NCBI RefSeq assembly: GCF_001927245.1
Contig: NZ_MJUX01000001.1
Span: 558,001-622,000 of the forward strand
Direction: 5' to 3'
Length of the DNA stretch: 64,000 nucleotides
DNA from: Acuticoccus yangtzensis
GTDB taxonomy: Bacteria > Pseudomonadota > Alphaproteobacteria > Rhizobiales > Amorphaceae
In this document: positions 1-9,123 of the stretch, one piece after another
Layout: every line of letters begins with the position of its first letter
Numbering within the stretch: the first letter of the stretch is position 1
Notes under the pieces: generated by a model
Databases searched by the model: none
The model's input: only the letters and a program-made list of their open reading frames with translations
What the model was told of the DNA's origin: nothing
Made by a program: the position numbers and the translations under genes

Positions 1-874
1 GCGTGAGAAGCTCGGACGTCGTCACCTCGGCCACGAGGCGGTCCCCCGCCTCCAGCACGCGCTCGGCCACGTTGCCGCGGGTGACGTTCGCGCCCTCCAG
101 CACGCCGAGAATGCGGATCCCCTCGCGCTGGAACGCGCCGACCTCGCCGATCGGCCGGCCGAGGGAGTCGAAGTCGGCCCCGGCACGGATTTCGGTGAGG
201 TAGGCGGGCTCGGCTTTTTCTTCGGCCTGGCCCCTCTCGTGCCGGTCCGGCAGCAGGCGCGGGCCGAGGAGCAGCAGCGTCGCGATGCCGACGGCTGCGG
301 CGACGATGCCCACAGGCGCGATCTCGAAGATGCCGAAGGGTGCGAGGCCGTTCGACTGGGCCACACCGTCGACAAGGAGGTTGGTGGAGGTGCCGATCAG
401 CGTCCACGTCCCGCCAAGCACGGCGACATAGGACAGCGGGATCAGGAATTTGGTGGCCGCGAGCCCAAGCCTGCCGGCCAGCCGGACGACGACCGGGATG
501 AGGATGATGACGACGGGCGTATTGTTCATCAACCCCGACGCGGTGACCGTCGCGAGGAGGAAGGCGCCGGTGGTGAGGAGCGGCCGCCTTTCCGCGCCCT
601 TGATGACGAGTTGGGCGAAGGCGTCGAGCAGGCCGGTGCGCACCAGCGCGCCGCTGATGACGAACATCGCCGCGATGGTGATCGGCGCCGGGTTGGAGAA
701 GACCCCCAGCGCCTTGTCCGCGGGGACGAGGCCGAGGACGACGAAGAGCGCCGCACCGGCGGCGGCGATGACGTCCGGTGGCCACCGCTCGGAGATGAAG
801 GCGGCGAAGAGAAGAACCAGCAGCGCGAGGGCGATGAGGGCCTGATGGTCGGCGATGAAGGCGGGAACGTCCAT
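1..874 (-). CDS. SLC13/DASS-type anion permease with RCK_C domain (3' end cut by window edge)
   Basis: The reading frame starts at ATG 874 and runs off position 1, so about 291 N-terminal residues are visible and the C-terminus is missing. Hydrophobic segments alternate from residue 10 onward. Two signatures of the divalent anion:sodium symporter / arsenite-permease-like fold are visible: MNNTP near 116-120 and GTSTN near 161-165, both in re-entrant hairpins that normally form the ion and substrate site. From about residue 225 the protein turns hydrophilic and resembles a TrkA-C/RCK_C regulatory domain, as in bacterial SLC13-family permeases with a cytosolic insert and a second membrane half. 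Substrate (sulfate, dicarboxylate or other) cannot be told. The next gene is divergent. Confidence 0.85.
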   Translation of the reverse strand, partial: MDVPAFIADHQALIALALLVLLFAAFISERWPPDVIAAAGAALFVVLGLVPADKALGVFSNPAPITIAAMFVISGALVRTGLLDAFAQLVIKGAERRPLLTTGAFLLATVTASGLMNNTPVVIILIPVVVRLAGRLGLAATKFLIPLSYVAVLGGTWTLIGTSTNLLVDGVAQSNGLAPFGIFEIAPVGIVAAAVGIATLLLLGPRLLPDRHERGQAEEKAEPAYLTEIRAGADFDSLGRPIGEVGAFQREGIRILGVLEGANVTRGNVAERVLEAGDRLVAEVTTSELLT

Positions 875-1214
875 GAAGACGCCTTGAAGAGAACGCGAAG
901 GGCGTGACGGGCCGGACGCATGAGCCGCCCCGGCCTGTGACGGTCTCGTGCGATGTAGAGCGCGGCGGCCCGCTGTCACCGGCCGACCGCCCTGGACCGA
1001 CGATCGAGCCGAGCCTCACGGCCGGCCAGCGGGACGCGGCTACGGTCTCACCGCCGGCCCGCGGGCGCAATCGTGCGCGGCCCGCTTGCCGGTTGGCGCG
1101 GCGCCGAAGACGTTTTCCGTCGCGGGTCAGGCATCCCTCGGTGGCGCTTATGCGGGCTTTCGGCCTGTCCTAAAGAGGCCGCACAGTCCGGCCCCACGCG
1201 CAGGAGAGACCCCT
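875..1214. other. Intergenic gap between divergent permease and glyoxalase genes
   Basis: About 340 bases lie between two divergent genes. I see no convincing reading frame, hairpin or repeat. It must hold the promoters of both genes, but no clear -35/-10 pair stands out in this GC-rich stretch. The glyoxalase ribosome-binding site (AGGAGAG, 1202-1208) is at its right end. Confidence 0.5.
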
Positions 1215-1610
1215 TTGGCCAAAGCCATCCACTCCATGATCCGCGTCCTCGACGAGGCGCGTTCGGTTTCATTCTACGACGAGGCCTTCGGCCTGAAGAT
1301 CGCCGACCGCCTCGACTTCGACACCTTCACCCTGGTCTACCTCTCCAACCCGGAAGCCGATTTCGAGCTGGAATTGACGATCAACAAAGGCCGGACCGAG
1401 CCCTACGACCTCGGCGACGGCTACGGCCACCTCGCCTTCGCGGTGGACGACCTCACCGCGGAGCATGAACGGTTCGCCGCCGCCGGGTTCGCCCCGCGTC
1501 CGATGGTCGACTTCGCGCCGGGCGGCGAGGTGATCGCGCGCTTCTTCTTCGTGGCCGATCCGGACGGCTACCAGATCGAAGTGCTGCAACGCGGCGGCCG
1601 CTACAGGTAA
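1215..1610 (+). CDS. gloA: Lactoylglutathione lyase (glyoxalase I)
   Basis: A 131-residue protein of normal glyoxalase I length. It converts the methylglyoxal-glutathione hemithioacetal to S-lactoylglutathione in the cytoplasm. The TTG at 1215 is chosen because it follows an AGGAGAG ribosome-binding site by 6 bases and gives the family N-terminus (AKAIHSMIRVLD). The frame continues upstream without homology. Candidate metal ligands are His6, the Glu of ELTINKG, the His of GYGHLAF and the Glu of GYQIEVLQ, matching the E. coli H-E-H-E set. GRTEPYDLGDGYGH and the C-terminal VLQRGGRYR are typical. Glutathione supply fits with gshA about 8 kb away. Confidence 0.92.
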   Translation: MAKAIHSMIRVLDEARSVSFYDEAFGLKIADRLDFDTFTLVYLSNPEADFELELTINKGRTEPYDLGDGYGHLAFAVDDLTAEHERFAAAGFAPRPMVDFAPGGEVIARFFFVADPDGYQIEVLQRGGRYR

Positions 1611-1732
1611 GGCGGCGGGCGGTTGAGGACGGACGCGCGAGGGCAGTGGTGCCCCCTGGAATCGTGTGTCACTACACCTATACTTTAGCGGCCCCCTGAC
1701 CGGGGGCCCCTGCCTGCCACCACGGAGCCACC

Positions 1733-2854
1733 ATGCCGCCAGCCTTGTTCACCCCCGGCCAGATGGGGGCGCTGACCCTCGCCAACCGCATCGTCATCGC
1801 CCCCATGTGCCAATATTCGGCCGTCGACGGGCAGTTGACCGACTGGCACCTGATGCACCTCGGCCAGCTCGCCATGTCGGGAGCCGGGCTCCTCATCATC
1901 GAGGCGTCGGCGGTGGAGCCTGAGGGGCGCATCACCTACGCCGATGCCGGGTTGTGGGACGACGCCACCGAGGCCGCCATGGGCCGCGTCCTCGAAGGCG
2001 TGCGCCGCTGGTCCGACATGCCGCTGATGATCCAGCTCGGCCACGCCGGGCGCAAGGCGTCGACCGACGTGCCGTGGAAGGGACGCAGCCAATTCGGCCC
2101 GGACCACGCGAACGGGTGGCAGACCGTCGCCCCGTCGCCCACCCCGCACGGCGCCGCCGAAATTCCCCCCGCTGCGCTGGATGCGGCCGGGCTCGCCCGC
2201 GTGCGGGACGCCTTCGCCGCCGCAGCCCGCCGCGCGGTGCGCCTCGGCTTCGACGGGGTGCAGGTGCACGCCGCCCACGGCTACCTGCTGCATCAATTCC
2301 TCTCGCCGCTGTCCAACACCCGGACCGACGCCTATGGCGGCAGCCTCGAGAACCGGATGCGCTTCCCGTTGGAGGTGTTCGACGCGGTGCGCGAGGCGGT
2401 TCCGGCCGGCATCCCCGTCAGCGTGCGCATCTCCGGCTCGGACTTCGTGGAAGGCGGCTGGGACATTGCGGGCTCGGTGGAGTTCTCCAAGGCGCTCCAG
2501 GCGCGCGGCTGCGATGTGATGGACGTGTCGGGCGGCGGCAACAGCCCTCACCAGGTGATCCCGCTGGGGCCGAGCTACCAGGTGCCGTTCGCAAGGGCGG
2601 TGCGCCAGGCGGTCGACATCCCGGTGATCACCGCGGGACTGATCACCGACTATGAGCAGGCCGACGCCATTGTCGGCACAGGGGACGCCGACTACGTGGC
2701 GCTCGCCCGGGCGATGCTCTACGACCCGCGGTGGCCCTGGCATGCGGCCGCCCATCTCGGCGCGACGGTGACGGCGCCGAAGCAATATCTGCGCTCGCAG
2801 CCCCGCCGTTACAAAGACCTGTTGCAAGCACCCGGCGCCACCTCCGGCGCGTGA
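1733..2854 (+). CDS. NADH:flavin oxidoreductase, Old Yellow Enzyme family (YqjM-like)
   Basis: A 373-residue FMN-dependent ene-reductase with one TIM barrel and no C-terminal Fe-S/FAD domain, so of the short OYE class. Cys26 in PMCQYSA sits exactly where YqjM has its redox-modulating Cys. HAGRKAS (about residue 103) and VHAAHGYLLHQF (about 181) carry the His residues that bind the substrate carbonyl. ITAGLITDYEQA and DYVALARAMLYDP near the C-terminus form the FMN phosphate site and end with the usual WPWHAA. The start is the ATG directly after GAGCCACC. Physiological substrate unknown, probably an enone or other electrophile. It stands as a single gene. Confidence 0.93.
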   Translation: MPPALFTPGQMGALTLANRIVIAPMCQYSAVDGQLTDWHLMHLGQLAMSGAGLLIIEASAVEPEGRITYADAGLWDDATEAAMGRVLEGVRRWSDMPLMIQLGHAGRKASTDVPWKGRSQFGPDHANGWQTVAPSPTPHGAAEIPPAALDAAGLARVRDAFAAAARRAVRLGFDGVQVHAAHGYLLHQFLSPLSNTRTDAYGGSLENRMRFPLEVFDAVREAVPAGIPVSVRISGSDFVEGGWDIAGSVEFSKALQARGCDVMDVSGGGNSPHQVIPLGPSYQVPFARAVRQAVDIPVITAGLITDYEQADAIVGTGDADYVALARAMLYDPRWPWHAAAHLGATVTAPKQYLRSQPRRYKDLLQAPGATSGA

Positions 2855-2972
2855 CAGCCGACGATCGCGCGGGCTTTCGACGTCCGCGCGGTTTTGGACG
2901 CGGCGCCGGGGTGATCACCCCGAGGCACCGTCGCGCGGGCGGCCGGGCTCCACGCCGCCTGACGCGGTTTTT

Positions 2973-3815
2973 TCAACCGAAGGCTTGTGCGGCGAGCGCG
3001 AAGGTCTGCGCGCCGCGCCCCTGCCCGACGACCCGGTTATGCAGCACCGCGCCGGGACGGATCATCGCAATTCCGCCCGCACCTTCGACGAGGCCGCACG
3101 ACGACAGCCAGTCGGCCAAGGCCTCGTCGCGCGTGTCGATGCGCACGAATGCGCGCGGGGTGCGTGCGACGTGGGCGGCGATCAGGCGCTTGGCGGCCTG
3201 GAGATGAGGTGCGACCACCGGGCCGATCACCACCCCATCCCCGAAGGGACGCCGAATGGCGAAGCCGGTGACGAAGGGATCGCGCAGCAGCATCGCCTCC
3301 CCGTTCGCCACGAGCGCCTGCAGCAGCCGGGTGCGATCAGCCCCGAAGGCCGCCTTGTCGAGGCCGAGGATGGCGGGCGTCTCACCCTCCATCGCCAGCA
3401 CGACACCGTTGCGCGGGCCCAAGCCGCCGGCGTCCGGCCAGCCTTCCATCTGGTAGACCCTGCCGGCCGGCTCGAAGCCGAGGCTCTGGTAGAGGGGCAC
3501 GGCGGACGCGGTGGAGACCAGCCGCAACTGGCGCTCGGGCGCCTGGGCGAGGACCTCGGTCATCAGTGAGCGGCCGAGCCCGTGGCGCCGCGCGTCCTTG
3601 GCGACCAGGACCATGGCGACGGCCCCGTCCACCTCGCCATAGGGGATGAAGACCGCCGTGCCGCGCAGATCGTCACCCTCGCGCAGGGCGACGCCGCGGC
3701 CGATGCGAAGCATCAGCGCCCAGTCCGCGATGGTGTGGGGCCATCCCTCGGCCTGCGACAATGATACGGCCGCGCCGAGTTGAGGTTCGTCCAAGAACGC
3801 CAAGGTCGCCGTCAT
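2973..3815 (-). CDS. GNAT N-acetyltransferase with two tandem GNAT domains
   Basis: A 280-residue protein read from ATG 3815 (MTATLAFLDEPQ); an upstream in-frame extension to 3863 lacks family features. The N-terminal half has a clear acetyl-CoA site, VLVAKDARRHGLGRSLM (about 76-92), matching the R/Q-x-x-G-x-G/A pyrophosphate loop, followed by the typical YQSLGFEPAGRVYQMEG. The C-terminal half (about 140-280) looks like the second, degenerate GNAT domain found in this two-domain family. It should transfer an acetyl group from acetyl-CoA to an amine; the acceptor is unknown. The stop is convergent with the OYE gene, with about 118 bases between. Confidence 0.85.
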   Translation of the reverse strand: MTATLAFLDEPQLGAAVSLSQAEGWPHTIADWALMLRIGRGVALREGDDLRGTAVFIPYGEVDGAVAMVLVAKDARRHGLGRSLMTEVLAQAPERQLRLVSTASAVPLYQSLGFEPAGRVYQMEGWPDAGGLGPRNGVVLAMEGETPAILGLDKAAFGADRTRLLQALVANGEAMLLRDPFVTGFAIRRPFGDGVVIGPVVAPHLQAAKRLIAAHVARTPRAFVRIDTRDEALADWLSSCGLVEGAGGIAMIRPGAVLHNRVVGQGRGAQTFALAAQAFG

Positions 3816-3927
3816 GAGCTGGACCCGAAATGGTTGGACAATCAATTTATTACGAGTATGCAACCGCCATGCAACTCTCCCGCGAAGCGGCGGGCCGGGT
3901 CAAGCCTCGCCGCGGTGATGATCGTCC

Positions 3928-4269
3928 TCAATCCGCCTGCGGCACGACGGTCGGGGCGGGTGCAAAGGGGACCGGAGTCATCAGCGCATTGCGCTGCGAG
4001 ACGAGATAGCCCGCCTCGCGGCTCAGTTTGAGGTAGGCCTGCCACTCCGGATCGGCCGCGAGCGCATTGCGCTTGGCCTCGCGGTCCCCCGCGTTCTCGT
4101 ACACCCAAATGTGAACGTAGGAATTGGGGTCGCCAGTTTCCGTCGCCGCGTAGAGCAAGGGCAAGCCGAGATGGCGCGACTGCGCCGTGTAGCCGTGCTC
4201 CTCATAAAGCTTCAGATGCAGCTTGATGGTGCCGGGGCGGCAGACATAGGTGCGGTGGTCGATCAGCAT
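3928..4269 (-). CDS. NIPSNAP family protein
   Basis: A 113-residue protein starting at ATG 4269. The sequence MLIDHRTYVCRPG, then YEEHGYTAQSRHLG, YVHIWVYEN and the repeated polar/aromatic pattern ending WQAYLKLSREAGYLVSQ are typical of the NIPSNAP fold, a dimeric ferredoxin-like alpha+beta barrel. In bacteria these small proteins often lie beside oxidoreductases. Here the next gene on the same strand, 133 bases upstream, is a molybdenum hydroxylase subunit, but co-transcription is only a guess. No catalytic function is established for the family. Confidence 0.85.
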   Translation of the reverse strand: MLIDHRTYVCRPGTIKLHLKLYEEHGYTAQSRHLGLPLLYAATETGDPNSYVHIWVYENAGDREAKRNALAADPEWQAYLKLSREAGYLVSQRNALMTPVPFAPAPTVVPQAD

Positions 4270-4401
4270 GCGAAACCTTCGGCGGCTCGAGGAAAAGCCG
4301 GGGACCGCGATGCCCCCGGATGTCGTTGCGGAAGGATTAGACCAACATCAGCGCCGCGGACACGAAAATGAGGGCGCGGCCCCGGCCGGGCGGCGGGGCG
4401 G

Positions 4402-6726
4402 TCAGCCCTTGCGCGCCTCCGCGTCGCGGATGATGCGCCACACGCGTTCGGCCGTGGCCGGCATCGGCACGTTGCGCACGCCGAGCGGCGACAGCGCGTC
4501 CACCACCGCGTTGATGATCGTCGGCGGGGCGGAGATGCAGCCCGCCTGCCCCACGCCCTTGGCGCCGAGGAGGTTCGCCTCCGTCGGCACCCCGCGGAAG
4601 GCGACCTCGAAGGCGGGCAGGTCCTCCGCGCGCGGCAGCCAATAATCCATCAGGCTGCCGGACAGGAGCTGCCCGCCCGCATCATAGACCACGTCTTCGC
4701 CGAGCGCCTGGCCGATGCCCTGGGCGACACCGCCGTGAACCTGACCCTCGACCAGCACCGGGTTCTGCAACCGCCCATAATCGTCCACCGCGACATAGCG
4801 CAGGAGGGAGACGCGGCCCGTCGCCGGGTCCACCTCCACCTCGGCCATGTGGCAGCCGCCGGGGAAGGTGATCGGCGCATTCTCCCGGCGCACCAGCGTG
4901 TCGAGGCCGCCCTTCGGGCCGATGTCCTTGCCGCGCGCCGCTGCCGCCACCTCGACGAGGGGGATCGACCGGCCGGGATCGCCGCCGACCATGAAGCGAC
5001 CGTCCGCATAGGTGACGTCGGCCGCCTCCGCCTGCAGCAGTTGGGCGGCGACGGGGGTCGCGGTGTCGATGAGCTTCTCGATGGCCAAAGCGAGGGTGCC
5101 GCCGCCCATGTGCAGCGAGCGGGCGCCGCCGTGGCCGTTGCCCATCGCCGTCACCCGCGTGTCGGCCTGGCGGTAGCGGAAGGCGTCCATCGGCAGGCCC
5201 AGGCGCCGGGCGGCGATCTGGGTGAAGACGGTCTCGTGCCCCTGGCCGTTGCTCTCGGTGCCGGTGATGATCTCGATCTTGCCGTCGGCGGCGAAGCGCA
5301 GGCCCGCCTCCTCCGTCGGCGCCCCGCGCGCGCTTTCGATGAAGCAGGCGACGCCGAGCCCGCGCATCATCCCCGCCTCCGCGGAGGCCGCGCGCCGCTC
5401 GGCGAACCCCGCATAGTCGGCGGCGGTGGCGGCCACGTCGATCGCTGCGCGGAAGGCGCCGCAGTCGACCACCGCCCCCAGCGCCTTCTTGTAGGGGAAG
5501 ACCTCGACGACGTTGCGCCGCCTCAGATCTACGGGGTCGAAGCCGCACGCGCGCGCCGCCGCGTCCACCAGGCGCTCGATGATGAAGTTCGCTTCCGGCT
5601 TGCCCGCACCGCGATAAGCGTCGATCGGCGCCGTGTTGGTGAAGGCGCCGCGCGTTTTCATGGCGATGAAGGGAATGTCGTAGACGCCGCCCATCGTGGT
5701 CGACGGCGAGGTCGTCGACGAGCCGGGCCCGAGCGTCGACACATAGGCGCCCATGTCGGCGACGATGTCGACGTCGAGGGCGAGGAAGTTGCCCGCCTCG
5801 TCGAGCGCCAGACGGGCGGTGACCTCCTGCGCCCTGGCGTGGACCGCCCCGGCCAGATCGTCGGCCATGGTGGAGACCCAGCGAACGGGGCGGTGGGTGA
5901 GCTTGGCCGCCCACAGCACCATCGCGTGCTCGGGGAACGGGAAGTTCTTCAGCCCGAAACCGCCGCCGACATCGAGCGCGTAGACGTCGAGCTTCTCGGG
6001 CGCGATCTTCAGCACCGACGTCGCCAGCGTGTTGCGGATGCCGTGGACGCCCTGCCCGGTCACCTCCAGGCTGAGGTGGCCGGTGACCGGGTCCGTCTCG
6101 GCGATCGCCGCGCGCGGCTCCATCGGCACGGCGGCGACGCGGTTGTTGGTGAGGTCGAGGCTGACCGTGTGGGCCGCCCGCTCGAAGGCATTCTCCACCG
6201 GGCCGCGCTCGCCCTTCTCGAAGGTGAAGGCGAGGTTGCCGGGCGCCTCGTCCCAGATCTGCGGTGCGCCAGGTGCCAACGCCGCCTTGGGGCCGGTGAT
6301 GGCGGGAAGGTCCTCATAGTCGACCTCGACCGCCTCGGCTCCGTCCACCGCCGCCTGATGCGTCTCGGCCACCACGAAGGCCACCGCCTCGCCCACATGG
6401 CGCACCCTGTGGCGGGCGAGGATGTAGCGCGGCGGGTCGATCAGCGGCGTCGTCGTCGGAAGCGCCGTCATCTCGCACGGGATGGGGCCGAGCCGCTCGA
6501 TGCCGAGATCGGCCGCGGTATAGACGGCGACGACGCCCGGAACCTCGGCCGCGGCCCACGTGGAGATCGAGCGGATCTGCGCGTGGGCGTGGGGCGAACG
6601 CACGATGACCATGTGAAGCTCGCCCGGCCGGTGATGATCGGCGGTGTAGCGCCCCTCGCCGCGCACGAAACGCTCGTCCTCGAGCCGCGGCATCACCTCG
6701 CCGCTCGTGCCGTCATAGAGTGCCAT
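4402..6726 (-). CDS. Molybdopterin-binding large subunit, xanthine dehydrogenase / CO dehydrogenase (CoxL form II-like) family
   Basis: A 774-residue protein read from ATG 6726 (MALYDGTSGEVMPRLEDERFVRG); the upstream extension is unconserved. It has the a/b hammerhead domain then the two Moco-binding domains: VGGGFGLKNFPFPEHA (about 255), AYRGAGKPEANF (about 367; AYRGAG is the form II active-site loop), GTESNGQGHETVFTQIA (about 500) and GARSLHMGGG. Such subunits hydroxylate carbon next to N or C=O, with an FAD and a 2Fe-2S subunit as partners. Neither partner gene is in the flanks visible here. The C-terminal active-site segment reads GAKGVGQAGC, with Gln where the catalytic Glu usually lies (codon CAG). 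Substrate unknown. The start is divergent from the flavoenzyme gene. Confidence 0.88.
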   Translation of the reverse strand: MALYDGTSGEVMPRLEDERFVRGEGRYTADHHRPGELHMVIVRSPHAHAQIRSISTWAAAEVPGVVAVYTAADLGIERLGPIPCEMTALPTTTPLIDPPRYILARHRVRHVGEAVAFVVAETHQAAVDGAEAVEVDYEDLPAITGPKAALAPGAPQIWDEAPGNLAFTFEKGERGPVENAFERAAHTVSLDLTNNRVAAVPMEPRAAIAETDPVTGHLSLEVTGQGVHGIRNTLATSVLKIAPEKLDVYALDVGGGFGLKNFPFPEHAMVLWAAKLTHRPVRWVSTMADDLAGAVHARAQEVTARLALDEAGNFLALDVDIVADMGAYVSTLGPGSSTTSPSTTMGGVYDIPFIAMKTRGAFTNTAPIDAYRGAGKPEANFIIERLVDAAARACGFDPVDLRRRNVVEVFPYKKALGAVVDCGAFRAAIDVAATAADYAGFAERRAASAEAGMMRGLGVACFIESARGAPTEEAGLRFAADGKIEIITGTESNGQGHETVFTQIAARRLGLPMDAFRYRQADTRVTAMGNGHGGARSLHMGGGTLALAIEKLIDTATPVAAQLLQAEAADVTYADGRFMVGGDPGRSIPLVEVAAAARGKDIGPKGGLDTLVRRENAPITFPGGCHMAEVEVDPATGRVSLLRYVAVDDYGRLQNPVLVEGQVHGGVAQGIGQALGEDVVYDAGGQLLSGSLMDYWLPRAEDLPAFEVAFRGVPTEANLLGAKGVGQAGCISAPPTIINAVVDALSPLGVRNVPMPATAERVWRIIRDAEARKG

Positions 6727-6893
6727 GGGGGTCGCTCCGTCATCATCCGTTTCGCGCGGGGGGCCGTGTCCGAGCTTCGCCGGACAGGCCCGCCCGTGCG
6801 TTGCATCACCGCGGCCATGCGGCAAGACCCATGCCTAGCATGGCCCAAGTCTGGCAGGATGGACCATCGGAAAAGACCTCGCGAGGATCTGCC

Positions 6894-8117
6894 ATGCTGC
6901 CCACCGGATTCACGGACCGGCCGTCCCGCCCGTCCTACGATGTCGTCATCGTCGGCGGGGCGATGCACGGCTCGGCGGCCGCGTGGTTCCTGACCGAGCA
7001 TCCGGGCTTTTCCGGCAGCGTCCTCGTCGTCGAGCGCGACCCGAGCTACGCGAAGGCGGCCACCGCGCTCTCCAACAGCTGCATCCGCCAGCAATATTCG
7101 GATGCGATCAATGTCCGCTGCTCGCAGTTCGGCGCGGAGTTCGTGCGCAATTTCCGCGCCCGGCTCGGCGGCGGGGACGAGGTGCCGGAGCTGCGGCTGG
7201 ACGAAATCGGCTACCTCTATTTGGCTGACAATCCCGCTTTCGCCGCCGCGCTGCAGGCCAACCAGGCCATGCAGGCGGCCGAGGGAGCGGGCACCACCAT
7301 CCTCACGCCGGACGAGATCGCCGCGCGCTTCCCCTTCTACGTGCTTGACGACATCCTCTGCGGCAGCTTCAACGCGCGCGACGAAGGCTATTTCGACGGG
7401 TACGACCTGTTCGCCGGCCTCGCCCGCTCGGCCCGTTCGCGCGGCGTGCAATACGTTGCCGATATGGTGGTGGGGATGCGCCTGTCGCCGGAGGGCCGCC
7501 GGGTCGAGGCGGTGCGCCTCGCGTCGGGCGAGGAGATCGCGTGCGGCATCGTCGTCAACGCGTCCGGCACGCGGGGCGGCGCAACGGCGGCGATGGCCGG
7601 GATCGCCGCGCCGATCGAGGCGCGCAAGCGGCTGAGCTACATCTTCACCGCCGAGCGGCCGCTGGACCGGCCCTTGCCGCTCACCATCGACCCGTCGGGC
7701 ATCCACGTGCGCCAGAATGGGCCGGGGAGCTACCTCGCAGGCGGGCATCCGGCCGAGGATCCCGCCGTCGATCCCGACGATTTCACCATGGATCACGACT
7801 TCTGGGAGGAGAGCGTGTGGCCGACCCTGGCCGGGCGCATCCCTCAGTTCGAGGCGATCAAGCTGACCCACTCCTGGCCGGGCCACTACGAATATAACGC
7901 CTTCGACCATAACGGCATTCTGGGGCCGCACGACGAGGTGACGAACTTCTTCTTCCAGTGCGGATTTTCCGGCCACGGCCTGCAGCATGGCCCGGCCATG
8001 GGACGCGGCACGGCCGAGCTGATCGCCACCGGCCGGTTCGAGACGCTGGACCTCTCGCCCTTCTCCCATGCCCGCATCGCCAAGGGCGAGCCCTTCGTCG
8101 AGCGCGCGATCATCTGA
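6894..8117 (+). CDS. FAD-dependent oxidoreductase, DAO / sarcosine oxidase-like family
   Basis: A 407-residue flavoprotein. The ATG at 6894 follows GAGGAT and gives a compact N-terminus before the Rossmann segment YDVVIVGGAMHGSAAAWFL (about 14-32), which deviates slightly from GxGxxG (G-G-A-M-H-G). The C-terminal FAD-binding motif is FFFQCGFSGHGLQHGPAMGRGTAELI (shown in parts: GFSGHGLQ and GPAMGRG). Overall resembles the dimethylglycine/sarcosine oxidase-like branch that oxidises secondary or tertiary amines. It is divergent from the molybdenum enzyme, and its stop lies 12 bases from that of the convergent FkbM gene. Substrate unknown. Confidence 0.88.
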   Translation: MLPTGFTDRPSRPSYDVVIVGGAMHGSAAAWFLTEHPGFSGSVLVVERDPSYAKAATALSNSCIRQQYSDAINVRCSQFGAEFVRNFRARLGGGDEVPELRLDEIGYLYLADNPAFAAALQANQAMQAAEGAGTTILTPDEIAARFPFYVLDDILCGSFNARDEGYFDGYDLFAGLARSARSRGVQYVADMVVGMRLSPEGRRVEAVRLASGEEIACGIVVNASGTRGGATAAMAGIAAPIEARKRLSYIFTAERPLDRPLPLTIDPSGIHVRQNGPGSYLAGGHPAEDPAVDPDDFTMDHDFWEESVWPTLAGRIPQFEAIKLTHSWPGHYEYNAFDHNGILGPHDEVTNFFFQCGFSGHGLQHGPAMGRGTAELIATGRFETLDLSPFSHARIAKGEPFVERAII

Positions 8118-8129
8118 CGCCGCGCCGGC

Positions 8130-8999
8130 TCAGGCGAAGCCGGCGAGGACCCGCTCGGTGAACGGCGCATCCTTCGGGACGAGAACGAGGTCGGTCATGC
8201 GGGACTTGCGCGTGTCGATCTCTTCGATCAGCGCGTCCATGGCCGCCGTGTCCGGCAGGATCTTTCCATCCTCGATGCAGTGGAATTCCTTCATGAGGAA
8301 AGTGGCGAAGTCGGCATCGTCGAAAGCGGCGCGTGCGGACCACTTCAGATATTCGATGCGCCAGCAGGCGCGCTTCGCCGCCACGATGCCCCGCGCACCT
8401 TTGAAGATGCGCGGCTCATGCCCTTGCGTGTCCAGCTTGATGAAGAGCGGATCGCCGAGGTCTTTCACCACGGTATCGAGGGTCCGGGCGGGAACGACGC
8501 GCTCGAGGCTCGTCTCGCTCGGCTTCTCGAACAGGTTGCCGCCGATCGCCCCGCCCTGCTTGAAGGTGTAGAGGGTGTAGCCGTCAAAATCGGTCACCGC
8601 CTCGGTGTGGACGATGATCCGATCGGCGAGCGCGTTGAGGTCGATGTTGATCGCCAGCACCTCGCCGGTGGGGCCGGGCTCGAAGGAGTGGATCGCAACG
8701 TCGATCCCCTCCTGAGCGGCGCACAGGGCCGCGGGCAGGCAGAAGGTGCCGATATAGGCGCCGACGTCGAGGATCGTCGTGCCTGACCCGAGCGGGCGGA
8801 CGATCTGGCTGATTTCGGCCCAAATGAGGTTCTTCGCCGGGTCGATGGCGGGACGTGGCGTGTTGAAGAATGTGTTGATCTGCGAGGTCGGCTTACCGTG
8901 GTTGTTCGGCTGCCAGCGTTCGTCGACGGGCGAGAACATCCCGAACGCGCCGCAGTCGTAAAATTTGAACTTCCCGAAATGGGACGTGGTGATGCTCAC
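8130..8999 (-). CDS. FkbM family SAM-dependent methyltransferase
   Basis: A 289-residue protein starting at GTG 8999 (MSITTSHFGKFKFYD). The SAM site is TILDVGAYIGTFCLPAA (about 74-90), followed by the acidic strand SFEPGP and by FIKLDTQGHEPRIFKGA, the most characteristic FkbM motif (K-x-D-x-x-G-x-E). FkbM-type enzymes O-methylate sugars or polyketide hydroxyls, often in surface glycan biosynthesis. The acceptor here is unknown, since no glycosyltransferases flank it. It stands alone, and the 120-base gap beyond its start contains nothing I can name. Confidence 0.88.
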   Translation of the reverse strand: MSITTSHFGKFKFYDCGAFGMFSPVDERWQPNNHGKPTSQINTFFNTPRPAIDPAKNLIWAEISQIVRPLGSGTTILDVGAYIGTFCLPAALCAAQEGIDVAIHSFEPGPTGEVLAINIDLNALADRIIVHTEAVTDFDGYTLYTFKQGGAIGGNLFEKPSETSLERVVPARTLDTVVKDLGDPLFIKLDTQGHEPRIFKGARGIVAAKRACWRIEYLKWSARAAFDDADFATFLMKEFHCIEDGKILPDTAAMDALIEEIDTRKSRMTDLVLVPKDAPFTERVLAGFA

Positions 9000-9123
9000 G
9001 CAATGAATTCCTCGGCCTGTGATGCCCTCGCGGGGGGCGCAATAGGCCGAGTTTATGCGGTGACGGCGCGCGATGCATCAGGCGCCGCGAATGTTGACCG
9101 CGGCGCCCGCCGGCGCTTTCGTC

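Noticed and set aside
4735-6993. A 752-residue plus-strand frame opposite the molybdenum hydroxylase
   Set aside because: Arg/Asp/His-rich antisense artefact of a high-GC gene; no domain or ribosome-binding site.
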